DNA from: Dyella acidisoli | GTDB lineage: Bacteria > Pseudomonadota > Gammaproteobacteria > Xanthomonadales > Rhodanobacteraceae | Direction: 5' to 3' | Length of the DNA stretch: 64,000 bases | Assembly: GCF_030160295.1 (NCBI RefSeq) | Contig: NZ_BSOB01000046.1 | Coordinates: 316,673-380,672, forward strand | Shown: positions 17,485 through 26,772 of the stretch, piece by piece | How positions within the stretch are numbered: the first letter of the stretch is position 1 | How the letters are laid out: every line of letters starts with the position of its first letter | The notes under the pieces: model-generated | Databases searched by the model: none | What the model was told of the DNA's origin: nothing | Seen by the model: only the letters and a program-made list of their open reading frames with translations | Position numbers and translations under genes: made by a program

Positions 17485-18234
17485 ATGACTATGCATCGCC
17501 ATAACCAGCGCGGCCTCAGTCTTATTTCGCTGATGATCGCATTGCTCATCGGCAGCTTCCTGCTCGCCGGCTTGTTCACCGTGTGGTTTCAAACTCGCAC
17601 GACCTTCAAAACGCAAAACCAGTTGGCGCAAGTGCAGGACAACCAGCGCATGGCGCTGATCATCCTGGGTAACGCGATACAAACGGCCGGCTATTACCCG
17701 GTATCGGCTAACTATGGTGGCAGCCCACCTACTCCGCTCTATACACAGAGCAACGTTTTCACCGTGCTCTCTCCATTTACCGTAGCGGGGCAGACGATTT
17801 ACGGCACGCACCCATCCACGGGCAACGATACGCTGGAAGTGCGCTTCATGGCTGATACGACCCAGGGCAACACGCTCGACTGCTTGGGTCAGAGTGACAC
17901 CGCCAAGACACTTGTTACCAACCTCTTCCAGATAGATGGCAACAACAATCTTACCTGCTCGGTGAATGGTCAGGCGGCACAGAAGATCGTGCCTAATGTT
18001 CAGTCCTTCGTGGTGTACTACGGCGTCTCCACCACGCAAGACAGCTCCGTCAGCGAATACCTCACTGCCGATCAGGTGACAGCCGGCACGCTGTGGGCCT
18101 CTGTGCAATCGGTCAATCTGCAGCTCAAGTTTACCAATCCGTTGTATGGCCAGTCGGGCGTACCCGGCCAAAGCAACTCACCAACGTTACCGCAAGTTAC
18201 CCGAATCGTTTCGTTGACGCAGACGGCGCAGTAA
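17485..18234 (+). CDS. pilW: Type IV pilus minor pilin PilW, operon 2, lacking Glu5
   Basis: A 249-residue protein, over 100 residues shorter than the operon 1 PilW. The N-terminus is RGLSLISLMIALLIG; the family usually reads GLSLVELMIALLIG, so the conserved Glu5 is Ser here. The rest is a good PilW: QVQDNQRMALIILGNAIQTAGYYP, then a beta domain ending in RIVSLTQTAQ. Loss of Glu5 is normal only for the tip-most pseudopilin (PilX/GspK), so this protein may sit unusually in the complex. It is followed after 10 bases by pilX. Confidence 0.88.
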   Translation: MTMHRHNQRGLSLISLMIALLIGSFLLAGLFTVWFQTRTTFKTQNQLAQVQDNQRMALIILGNAIQTAGYYPVSANYGGSPPTPLYTQSNVFTVLSPFTVAGQTIYGTHPSTGNDTLEVRFMADTTQGNTLDCLGQSDTAKTLVTNLFQIDGNNNLTCSVNGQAAQKIVPNVQSFVVYYGVSTTQDSSVSEYLTADQVTAGTLWASVQSVNLQLKFTNPLYGQSGVPGQSNSPTLPQVTRIVSLTQTAQ

Positions 18235-18244
18235 TCGCCGCGCC

Positions 18245-18844
18245 ATGATGCACAAGAGAAGTCTCATGCATAGCAACCCTAAAATCAGCTTCCACAAAGA
18301 AGGTGGCTACGTCTTGATCGCGAGTTTGCTGATGCTACTCGTGATGACAGTGCTAGCTGTCAGCATGTACCACAACTTCACCATTCAGGAAAACGTCGCT
18401 TCGAACACCAAGGAGAAAGGGCGCTCCTTCCAGCTCGCGCAAAGCACGCTGCAGTACGCCGAATACGTGCTAGTGCATAACTCAGCGAGCCTGCCTTCAT
18501 CGGTCAGTTGTACGTCAGGCACGGTGTTTACTGCGCTTACGATCTGTTCGAACTCCTACAGCATCACAAACCCCACCACGGCAACTGGTGTCATGTCGCT
18601 GGCCGCTTATCAGGCGTATACCAGCATGCAACCGGCCATCACGGTATCGACGACGAGCAGCACCGACACGTATTACGCCAATCCGCAGTACTACTTCCAA
18701 TATCTGGGTGGCGCACCGAATGGTGCCGGCCAAATCTATCAGGTCACCGCCCTGAGCTACGGCAGCACACCCAGCGCTGTAGCAGTAGTGCAGAGCACGT
18801 ATGAGTTGTCGACCAACACTAGATGCCTGTCATGCGGACCATAA
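18245..18844 (+). CDS. pilX: Type IV pilus minor pilin PilX, operon 2
   Basis: Up to 199 residues. ATG 18245 is the most upstream start; ATG 18266, with AGAGAAG five bases ahead, has the better ribosome site and gives about 192 residues. The prepilin segment is EGGYVLIASLLMLLVMTVLAV, with no Glu5 as in other PilX proteins. The typical QENVASNTKEKGRSFQLAQSTL helix follows. The C-terminus carries CLSC, a likely disulfide or metal pair. It should form the tip of the second complex and bind the lectin-type PilY1 encoded 17 bases downstream. Confidence 0.85.
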   Translation: MMHKRSLMHSNPKISFHKEGGYVLIASLLMLLVMTVLAVSMYHNFTIQENVASNTKEKGRSFQLAQSTLQYAEYVLVHNSASLPSSVSCTSGTVFTALTICSNSYSITNPTTATGVMSLAAYQAYTSMQPAITVSTTSSTDTYYANPQYYFQYLGGAPNGAGQIYQVTALSYGSTPSAVAVVQSTYELSTNTRCLSCGP

Positions 18845-18861
18845 ATACAGGGTCGAATCAC

Positions 18862-21800
18862 ATGAAAACCACTCGAATATTTGCGAGCTGGCTCGCGCTT
18901 ATTGGTCTCGCCGCATGGCTGCCTACGGCCTATGCGCAAACTTCCACCAACATCGTGCAGGACAACTTTACTGGCACATCAGCCAGCCTGAATTGGCTTC
19001 ACTCCAATGGTGCCTGCCTGACCGCCGGCAACGGCACCGGTAGCGTTCCCGCTTGTAAAGGGCTCGCCTACTACGGCAACCAAACCCAAGCCGGCCTGAC
19101 CAATAACGTCGACGCTCCAGGCAGTGGCGCACTGCGCCTAACCAACGGTTGCGCCGGTGGCTCCAGCGGTACGTGCTATCCCAGCCAGAACGGCGCGATC
19201 ATTTCGAGCACACCATTTTCATCGAGCCAGGGTATCCAAGTCACCTTCACCACCTATACCTACAGCGGGAACCGTGGTGGTGGTGCAGGTGATGGTGCGG
19301 ATGGCATCGGCTTCTATCTGCTAGATGCCTCCAAGGTCCCATCTACCAGCAGCAATGGCACGACCACTTACGCCCCTCAAATTGGCGCATTCGGCGGCAG
19401 CCTTGGTTACAGTTGTTCGAATGTCAACAACCCCTACGACGGGATGGTGGGGGCATATATCGGCCTGGGCATGGACGAGTACGGCAACTATCTCAACGGT
19501 TCCGTGACCAACCTCAGCTATACCTATAACGGTGACAACACAGCATCTGGTCAGCAGGCAACGAACAGCAACGGCGGCAATGGCGTGCAGTATCAGCCAG
19601 GACGCATTGGTTTGCGTGGCTGGGGCAACGTCAACCTCACAACACTGCAGACGTACAACCCACAGGCCAGCGAAGCGGATGTGCAAGCCACCTGTTTGAA
19701 TGGAGGCACTTACCAGTACACCAATGCCTATAACACCTATACGTATACCTACTCCTACCTGGCCAATAGCGCTTACACCACCCTGGTTACCACAACTGAC
19801 GCCTATACCGCCGCGAGTGGCAAGAACAAAGACCAAAAAACTTGCAATAGCGATCAGCCAGCACCCACTTCAACGGGCGGGGCGGGCCCATTGACTGGAA
19901 GTCAGACCCTACTTCCGGCAGGAACGCCGCTGTATCAGCAAAACCAATCGGTATCGAGCGTGACGTCGACTCCGACACCAGGTACCTATACCGATCCGAA
20001 AACTGGGACTGTCTGCGATATTTCACAGACCGTAACGACCACAACCTATAGCTACACGGCCGCGGGTTCAACGGTAGGCCCGAGTACGCAAGCTCTCAAC
20101 GATGGCTACACCGGCACTGGAACCCCGTTCGTACAAATTGGCGGCGCTTATTACCCCGTCGCAATCACAACAACATCAACGACAACCAATAGCGGCATAG
20201 CCAGCATCCCCGACTACCCCGCCATTCCCAACGCATACATCAATCTGCCCAGCAATACGCCGATTGCAAACGAAAGCGCATTGACACGCACTACCGCCAC
20301 ACCTATCGCGTACAAGCTGCAAATCACTCAGACGGGCCTGCTAAGCCTGTGGTACAGCTACAACGGCGGCAACTACGTGCCCGTGCTGACCGCACAGGAT
20401 ATTTCTTCATCCAATGGCGCCATGCCGGCGAATTTCCTGTTTGGCTTCGGCGGCTCCACTGGCGGCAGCCAAAACGTTCACGAGATCACCTGCTTCCAAG
20501 CCACGCCAGCGAACGTGTCGGCCAGCTCGGCCGGCATCAACACACAGCAGACCGGCGAAGTGCAAACCGGTACGCAGGTGTACTTGGCGTACTACCATCC
20601 CAACAATTGGTGGGGTGAGCTGGACTCGCAAAATCTGGTCTACAACGCAACCACCGGCACGGTATCGATTTCAAGTTCTGCGAACTGGGATGCTTCGTGT
20701 GTTCTCACCGGTGGCAACTGTACGGCAACCGGTCAAACCAGCTTGACTGCACAGGGCTCTGGCAGTCGCAACATGGTTACCTGGACTGGCGGCCCGAACG
20801 ACAATGCCAGCAGTGCGGGCGCGGCGCCCTTTAGTTGGAGCCGCCTGACCACGAACGAGCAAAAGTGGCTGGGCTCTAATGACAGTGGCGTCACGAACGC
20901 CAGTCAGGTGGCGCAGGACCGCGTTGTCTATCTGGGCGGCGATCGCACCAACGAAGTGAGCCAGTCGGGGTCGTCGGTGAAGAATGCCGCGGGCTCGTAC
21001 GACAATTTCCGCGCACGTACCAGCGTACTGGGCGACATCATCGATTCCAGCCCCACTTGGGTGGGACCGCCTTTGTCGCCTTATCCGAATACGTGGTCAG
21101 ATCTGCTTTACCCCACGCAAACGATGGCTGAGAACGCTACGGGCACCACCACTTATGGGACGTTCGCCAGCAACGAAGCCAAGCGCTTGAACGTGGTCTA
21201 CGTGGGCGCGAATGACGGCTTCATGCATGGTTTCGAATCGGGTTACTACAACGCCGACGGCACTTACGCATGCGCATCAGCCAACGCTAATGGCATCGAT
21301 AACCTTTGCGCCGATGGCACCGCGAACGACGGCAAGGAAGTGCTTGCTTACATCCCGGGCGCCGTGCTCTCGACGATCCACAATGCTGCCACCTCGACGC
21401 TGGATTACTCATCAGTCAATTACGCACATAACTTCTACATGGATGCCACGCCGGGCACCGGTGATCTGTTCTACGGCAATGCCTGGCACACTTGGCTGGT
21501 AAGCGGATTGGGCGTCGGCGGCAATGCCATCTTCGCGCTCGACATCACCGATCTTGGCACCTCCACCTTCGGCACCGGTAGCGTTATTGGCGAGTGGAGC
21601 ACGGCCGTTACAGGCAGCTCGGTCGCTACCACGCTCGTATGTAAGAACGATACAACCAGCAGCGCGTGCGGCAAGTCGCTAGGCCAGACCGTCGGCTCGC
21701 CGCAGATCAGGCGTCTACACAACGGAAGCTGGGCGATCATTTTCGGCAACGGCTTCGACAGCGTCACGGGCCATGCCGGCATCTATGTCATGTTGGTTAA

Positions 21801-23097
21801 TAGCAGCGGCGCCATCAGCGCCAGCAGCCAAAGCTCGTCCACCGTCTATTTCCTGGACACCGGGGTGGGCAGTGCGAGCAATCCCAATGGTATTGGCTAT
21901 GTTTCCGCCGTCGATCTCGATGGCGATCACATTACCGATTACGTCTATGCAGGCGACGCGTACGGCAACATCTGGCGTTTCGATCTGACCAGCAGCAGCC
22001 CTTCCAGTTGGGGAGTTTCCAACTACGGCAACAGCTCACCCACGCCGTTGTTCACCACGCCGCCGATCAAGACGGTGTATACCACCACCACGACAACCAG
22101 CGGCGGCACCACGACCACTTCCACGTCGTCGCCAACGATCACCGTTCTGTCACCGGTAGCGCCATCGCAACAATCCACCTACGGATACGGCACCACCAGT
22201 ACGACAAGCGGCAACACCACCACTTATACGGTTATCAGTCCGCAGCCGATTACCACCCAGCTGGTCGTGGTTGCAACGACAGAGCCAAGCTCAAGCTCCA
22301 ACACGCCTTACGTATTGGTGGAATTCGGCACCGGCTCCATCGAACCGCAATCCGTGACGTCCAGCGCCATTTATTCGGCAGGTCCTCAAACGCTATATGG
22401 CATTTGGGACTGGAACCTGGGGGCAGCAGGCACAGCAGGCACGGGCTATGCCGGCTTAACCGTTGGCGGAACCGGCACGCCCACTGCAAGTGCGCCGATT
22501 ACTCAAAGCACCTTGGAACAACAGACCATAACCAGTACCACGACAGCCACCGGCTCCACGTCCATTCTGGGCTATCGCACGGTCAGCGAGAACACCGTAT
22601 GCATGCAAGGCTCGACCTGTGCAACGACCGATTCGAACGGCAACCTCGTTAACACGGCCGGCACCATGTTCGGTTGGTATCTGAACCTGCCCGCCTATAA
22701 CGGCGTGTCCTGGGTAGGCGGCAGTAACCAGACCGAACAGGTTATCTACAGCCCGATTGAATCCGAAGGTGCATTTATAGTGAATACCACGATTCCGGCG
22801 AACAACTCACCCCTGAGCTGCACGGTGGTGACAACTGCCGGCTGGACGATGGCTTTGAATCCGGCTACGGGCGGCGGCTTCTCAGCCCAGTCGTTCTTTG
22901 CCGATACCACCGGCACTGTAATCAGCGGCTCCATTAGCGGCATCGCACTGAGCGCAGTGGGCAGTCCATCGGTGGTGACAGCGAATGGCCATCCTTATCT
23001 GGTCAACCAGACTGTTTCGGGTGTTGGCACTGTCAATCAGATCAATCCTCCCGGCGGACAAAAGGGCCAGCGGTTGACATGGCTGCAACTGCGTTGA
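18862..23097 (+). CDS. pilY1: PilY1-like pilus tip protein with N-terminal L-type-lectin-like domain, operon 2
   Basis: About 1411 residues. ATG 18862 opens a signal peptide ending at TAYAQ. Residues about 28-270 resemble an L-type (legume-like) lectin: GADGIGFYLLDAS, IGAFGGSLGYS, GAYIGLGMDEYG. The closing lectin strands (LLSLWYSYNGGNY, FLFGFGGSTGGSQNVHEI) come only at about 485-545, so a Tyr/Thr-rich segment of about 200 residues is inserted. No von Willebrand domain is seen. From about residue 730 the PilC/PilY1 propeller follows (GDIIDSSPTWVG, YVGANDGFMHGF), with an intact calcium loop VDLDGDHITDY near residue 1018 and a low-complexity Thr/Ser insert at about 1073-1135. The lectin-like part suggests sugar binding at the pilus tip. 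Confidence 0.88.
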   Translation: MKTTRIFASWLALIGLAAWLPTAYAQTSTNIVQDNFTGTSASLNWLHSNGACLTAGNGTGSVPACKGLAYYGNQTQAGLTNNVDAPGSGALRLTNGCAGGSSGTCYPSQNGAIISSTPFSSSQGIQVTFTTYTYSGNRGGGAGDGADGIGFYLLDASKVPSTSSNGTTTYAPQIGAFGGSLGYSCSNVNNPYDGMVGAYIGLGMDEYGNYLNGSVTNLSYTYNGDNTASGQQATNSNGGNGVQYQPGRIGLRGWGNVNLTTLQTYNPQASEADVQATCLNGGTYQYTNAYNTYTYTYSYLANSAYTTLVTTTDAYTAASGKNKDQKTCNSDQPAPTSTGGAGPLTGSQTLLPAGTPLYQQNQSVSSVTSTPTPGTYTDPKTGTVCDISQTVTTTTYSYTAAGSTVGPSTQALNDGYTGTGTPFVQIGGAYYPVAITTTSTTTNSGIASIPDYPAIPNAYINLPSNTPIANESALTRTTATPIAYKLQITQTGLLSLWYSYNGGNYVPVLTAQDISSSNGAMPANFLFGFGGSTGGSQNVHEITCFQATPANVSASSAGINTQQTGEVQTGTQVYLAYYHPNNWWGELDSQNLVYNATTGTVSISSSANWDASCVLTGGNCTATGQTSLTAQGSGSRNMVTWTGGPNDNASSAGAAPFSWSRLTTNEQKWLGSNDSGVTNASQVAQDRVVYLGGDRTNEVSQSGSSVKNAAGSYDNFRARTSVLGDIIDSSPTWVGPPLSPYPNTWSDLLYPTQTMAENATGTTTYGTFASNEAKRLNVVYVGANDGFMHGFESGYYNADGTYACASANANGIDNLCADGTANDGKEVLAYIPGAVLSTIHNAATSTLDYSSVNYAHNFYMDATPGTGDLFYGNAWHTWLVSGLGVGGNAIFALDITDLGTSTFGTGSVIGEWSTAVTGSSVATTLVCKNDTTSSACGKSLGQTVGSPQIRRLHNGSWAIIFGNGFDSVTGHAGIYVMLVNSSGAISASSQSSSTVYFLDTGVGSASNPNGIGYVSAVDLDGDHITDYVYAGDAYGNIWRFDLTSSSPSSWGVSNYGNSSPTPLFTTPPIKTVYTTTTTTSGGTTTTSTSSPTITVLSPVAPSQQSTYGYGTTSTTSGNTTTYTVISPQPITTQLVVVATTEPSSSSNTPYVLVEFGTGSIEPQSVTSSAIYSAGPQTLYGIWDWNLGAAGTAGTGYAGLTVGGTGTPTASAPITQSTLEQQTITSTTTATGSTSILGYRTVSENTVCMQGSTCATTDSNGNLVNTAGTMFGWYLNLPAYNGVSWVGGSNQTEQVIYSPIESEGAFIVNTTIPANNSPLSCTVVTTAGWTMALNPATGGGFSAQSFFADTTGTVISGSISGIALSAVGSPSVVTANGHPYLVNQTVSGVGTVNQINPPGGQKGQRLTWLQLR

Positions 23098-23114
23098 GAC
23101 AAGGTGAAACAGCA

Positions 23115-23609
23115 ATGGCTAAGACACTCGACAAAGCATGCACTCATCATCGCTCAACACGCTCGACGTGGCGTCGCTACGGGGGTTTTACGCTGGTCGA
23201 GCTGATGATCGTCGTCGCTATCGTCGCCATTCTGGCGGCGATAGCCTTGCCGCAATATAGAAAGCAAATCCAGAAATCCAATCGCACCACCGCAAAGTCC
23301 GCGCTGCTGGATCTGGCCAGGCGGGAAGAAACGTACTACTCCACGAACAACACCTACACGCTCAATTTGGTGAGCCTCGGCTATTCGAGCATCACCAACA
23401 ACAGCATCCAGGTGCCTAACAGCACGAATCCTTACTACACCATCGCCTTCAGTGCCCCCGCGTCTTCAGGCAGCAGCGCTACTACGTATACGGCCACGGC
23501 CACCGCAACGGGCTCGCAAGCAAGTGACAGTTGCGGCAACTATTCGGTGGACTATCTCGGCAATCAGCAAGCCACTGGCACGTCGAGCGGCGGTACCGGT
23601 TGCTGGTGA
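23115..23609 (+). CDS. pilE: Type IV pilin PilE-like, operon 2
   Basis: About 164 residues. ATG 23115 has AAGGTG eight bases upstream; an earlier in-frame start at 23079 lies inside pilY1. The prepilin leader of 24 residues is cut before FTLVELMIVVAIVAILAAIALPQY, a canonical PilE start with Glu5. The helix continues in YRKQIQKSNRTTAKSALLDLARREE, and a Cys pair (DSCGNY and terminal GTGCW) brackets the C-terminal loop. It ends the second operon and lies 132 bases before rapA, as the operon 1 copy lies next to the rapA vestige. Confidence 0.9.
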   Translation: MAKTLDKACTHHRSTRSTWRRYGGFTLVELMIVVAIVAILAAIALPQYRKQIQKSNRTTAKSALLDLARREETYYSTNNTYTLNLVSLGYSSITNNSIQVPNSTNPYYTIAFSAPASSGSSATTYTATATATGSQASDSCGNYSVDYLGNQQATGTSSGGTGCW

Positions 23610-23741
23610 TGTCACCTTCTCGTCTGCTTCGGCACCTACCTCCCCATGGATTGAATCTCTTTGGCTGTTCTTCTCGGGCGTAGCCAGCCCCTTCTATTGC
23701 GCGGATAATCGACACCCCTCGAAACCACGCAATGCAGGCAG

Positions 23742-26582
23742 ATGTTCACACCCGGTCAACGCTGGATTTCCACCGCCGAACCCGAGCTCGGCCTCGGCAC
23801 TGTGCTGCGCGTCGAGGGGCGCGGGGTGCAGGTGTTGTTTGCCAAGTCAGGGGTGTTGCGCCCCTATGCGGCGGATTCCGCGCCGCTGGTGCGGGCGGAG
23901 TTCCGGGCGGGGCAGCGGGTGGCCGGCAAGGGCATCGCCTTCCTGGTTGAGCGGGTGGAGGAACGCGAGGGGCTGCTGGTCTATCGCGGTGAAGGGCGCG
24001 AGTTGCACGAGGGGCAACTGGATGATGAGCAGGCCGTCAGCCAGGCAGATGACCGGCTGATCGGCGGGCGCACGGACCCGGCTCATCACTTCGATCTGCG
24101 TCTGGAAAGCCTGGAACGCCGGGCAGCAGCGCGGCGTTCGGCGAGTTGGGGCTTGGGTTCAGCGCGCATTGGGTTGGTGCCGCATCAGTTGCGCGTGGCG
24201 GGTATCGCCGCATCGCGCCATCCGCCACGCGTACTGCTCGCCGACGAAGTGGGCCTGGGCAAGACGATCGAAGCGGGCATGATCATCGCCCGCCAGATTG
24301 CAGCCGGCAGGGCCACGCGCGTGCTGGTGCTGTTGCCGGATACGCTGGTCTACCAGTGGTTCGTGGAGCTTTTGCGCCGCTTCAACCTCAGCTTTGCGAT
24401 CTACGATGAAGAGCGCTGCGAGGCGCTTGAGCAGTCCGGCAACGAGGCCAATCCGTTCGAAGACGAGCAGCTGGTCATCGCCGACTTCAGCTTCCTGGAA
24501 CATAACGGCAAGCGCGCCAGGCAACTATTGGAAACGAACTGGGATCTATTGGTGGTGGACGAAGCCCATCACCTGGCATGGACGCCGGAAAACGCCACCC
24601 CGCGCTACACCTTGGTGGAGCAGCTCGCCGCGGCCACGCCTGGTGTAATTCTGCTTACGGCCACACCGGAACAACTGGGACGCAGCGGCCACTTCGCCCG
24701 TCTGCGTCTGCTTGATCCGCAGCGCTATCACGATCTGGAGGCGTATCTCGCCGAATCCGAGCGGTTCCAGGCGCTTTCTCGCATGGCCGATAAATTATTG
24801 GAACGCAAACCACTCGAAGCCGCCGAACTGGAACAGTTGCAAAAGGCCTTCAATGGCGATGTCGCGCTGCAAGCCTGCCTTGCCGATACCACCAAGCCCG
24901 AGCACAGCCGCGAACTGCTCGCAGCGCTGATCGATCGTCATGGCACCGGCCGCTCCATGTTCCGTAATCGCCGCGCCAACATCGGCGGTTTTCCCAAGCG
25001 TGTGCCCGCGTGGGAATTGATCGATGCCGAGCGCCTGGACGAAAGCACTCGTCAGGCGTTGCTGGCCGAGTTCCATGCGGATATCCAGCAACCGGTACCC
25101 ATGCTGGAATTGAATTACGCCAACGATCCGCGCATCGATGCGCTGGTCGCGTTGCTCGAGCGTTACCCGCAGGACAAGTTCCTGCTGATCTGCCGTAGCC
25201 AGGCGAAGGTGTTGGCACTGGAAGAAGCACTGCGTACGCGCACTGGCGCAGGCATCGCACGCTTTCACGAAGGTTTGGGCATCGTGCAGCGCGATCGCAA
25301 CGCGGCGTACTTTGCGCAGCCTGATGGGGCGCGCCTGCTGATCTGCTCGGAGATTGGCTCGGAAGGCCGTAACTTCCAGTTTGCACATCGCCTGGTGTTG
25401 TGGGATCTACCGCTTGATCCGGATCTGCTCGAACAACGCATCGGCCGACTCGATCGCATCGGCCAGAAGCACGACATCAGCATTCACATCATCGCCGCGG
25501 CAGATAGCGCTCAGCATGTACTGGCGCGCTGGTACCACGAAGGCATCGATGCCTTCCGCACCAGCCCGGCCGATGGCCGCGAATTGCTGCGCCGTTTCGG
25601 CGACACACTGGCGCGGCTCGCAGAGGAACACGCAGGCAACGACGACCAACGCGATCAGGAATTGGATGTGCTGCTCGCTGAAACGCGCGCTGCGCACGAG
25701 CAGATGGCCGAACTGATCCGTGCAGGCCGCGATCACCTGCTTGAACTCGCCGCAAGCCGCGATATGCATGCGGATGAATTGGCACAAGCCTTCCGCCGTG
25801 AAGACAACGACCCGTCGCGCGATGCTTTCTTGCAACGCCTGCTGGAATCCTTCGGCATTCACGTTGAAGAACTCAGCAGCAACGTCTTGCTGCTCGATCC
25901 GCAATACCTCTCTACGGATGCCCTGCCCGGCTTTGCCGAGGGCCCCGTTTCCATCACTTTCTCTCGTGATGTAGCGCTCGCGCGCGAGGAGCTTCCGCTG
26001 CTGCGTCTGGATCATCCAATGATCGCGAGCGCCGTCGATCTGGCGCTGTCTCACGAACGAGGCAACGCAGCTTTCATGGTGGACGATACGCTACCGTCGC
26101 GTAGTGCGTTATTGCAGGCGGTATACGTACTGGAATGCGTGGCCGAACGCAGCCTGGATGCGGAGCGTTTCCTACCCACGCAACCGATCGTGGCTACTAT
26201 CGACACTAAACTCACGGAACGCGCGAACTTCCAGCCGAGCGATATCGCTGTGCGCAGAGCCGGCGAACGTTCCATCGAAGTGCCGCGTTACCGCAAATTC
26301 CTCGCCAAACTGGTGCCACCGATGCTGGAAAAAGCCGAAGCTGCGGCAAGCCTGCGCGCGCAGAGCAGCATTGCCGACGCGGTGAATGAAGCAAGGGACA
26401 TGCTGGACGCGGAACTGGCGCGTTTGCACGCACTTCGCGCGGTGAATCCTTCGATCAGCGAAACGGAAATTGCTGGTGTCGAAGAGGAACGTGCGGCATT
26501 GCTTGAAGCGCTGCCGCAGGCGCGCTTGCGATTGGATGCGGTGCGGTTCGTGGTGAGTCCGGATTTTCTGGCGTTGCGCTGA
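23742..26582 (+). CDS. rapA: RNA polymerase-associated ATPase RapA (HepA)
   Basis: A Swi2/Snf2 ATPase of 946 residues (E. coli RapA has 968) that binds RNA polymerase and helps recycle it after transcription. The N-terminal Tudor-like part (FTPGQRWISTAEPELGLGTVL) is clear. The helicase core has the Walker A-containing DEVGLGKTIEAGMI, the DEAHH box, the motif III-like LLTATPEQLG and the final QRIGRLDRIGQ motif. A long C-terminal RapA-specific region follows. It is transcribed in the direction of the pilus operons but has its own upstream gap. Its first 25 bases and flank are duplicated at 15358-15436. Confidence 0.96.
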   Translation: MFTPGQRWISTAEPELGLGTVLRVEGRGVQVLFAKSGVLRPYAADSAPLVRAEFRAGQRVAGKGIAFLVERVEEREGLLVYRGEGRELHEGQLDDEQAVSQADDRLIGGRTDPAHHFDLRLESLERRAAARRSASWGLGSARIGLVPHQLRVAGIAASRHPPRVLLADEVGLGKTIEAGMIIARQIAAGRATRVLVLLPDTLVYQWFVELLRRFNLSFAIYDEERCEALEQSGNEANPFEDEQLVIADFSFLEHNGKRARQLLETNWDLLVVDEAHHLAWTPENATPRYTLVEQLAAATPGVILLTATPEQLGRSGHFARLRLLDPQRYHDLEAYLAESERFQALSRMADKLLERKPLEAAELEQLQKAFNGDVALQACLADTTKPEHSRELLAALIDRHGTGRSMFRNRRANIGGFPKRVPAWELIDAERLDESTRQALLAEFHADIQQPVPMLELNYANDPRIDALVALLERYPQDKFLLICRSQAKVLALEEALRTRTGAGIARFHEGLGIVQRDRNAAYFAQPDGARLLICSEIGSEGRNFQFAHRLVLWDLPLDPDLLEQRIGRLDRIGQKHDISIHIIAAADSAQHVLARWYHEGIDAFRTSPADGRELLRRFGDTLARLAEEHAGNDDQRDQELDVLLAETRAAHEQMAELIRAGRDHLLELAASRDMHADELAQAFRREDNDPSRDAFLQRLLESFGIHVEELSSNVLLLDPQYLSTDALPGFAEGPVSITFSRDVALAREELPLLRLDHPMIASAVDLALSHERGNAAFMVDDTLPSRSALLQAVYVLECVAERSLDAERFLPTQPIVATIDTKLTERANFQPSDIAVRRAGERSIEVPRYRKFLAKLVPPMLEKAEAAASLRAQSSIADAVNEARDMLDAELARLHALRAVNPSISETEIAGVEEERAALLEALPQARLRLDAVRFVVSPDFLALR

Positions 26583-26589
26583 AGCTTTG

Positions 26590-26628
26590 CTCCCTCTCCC
26601 CTTCGGGGAGAGGGTTGGGGTGAGGGGC
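26590..26628. repeat. CTCCCTCTCCCC hairpin repeat (copy 2)
   Basis: CTCCCTCTCCCC-TTC-GGGGAGAGGG followed by TTGGGGTGAGGGG, 8 bases after the rapA stop. It lies between the convergent rapA and permease genes and may end transcripts. Confidence 0.85.
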
Positions 26629-26656
26629 CAACGTCGCCATGCACAACCATTCGAGT

Positions 26657-26680
26657 ATTGGGGTTTGCACCCCAACCTAC
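26657..26680. repeat. Half copy of the TTGGGGTTTGCACCCCAA repeat
   Basis: TTGGGGTTTGCACCCCAACCTAC is one arm of the palindrome seen at 39-108 and is itself a short hairpin. Just after it, at 26701-26726, is a degenerate copy of the GGATTCCCGCTTTCGCGGGAATGACG element. Confidence 0.65.
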
Positions 26681-26772
26681 GAATTGTTCAAGAGCAACAT
26701 GGATCCCCGCTTCCGCGTGAATGACGGCCTACACGCAAGATTGAGGCACGCAAGTTCACTAGGACTGGCTAC

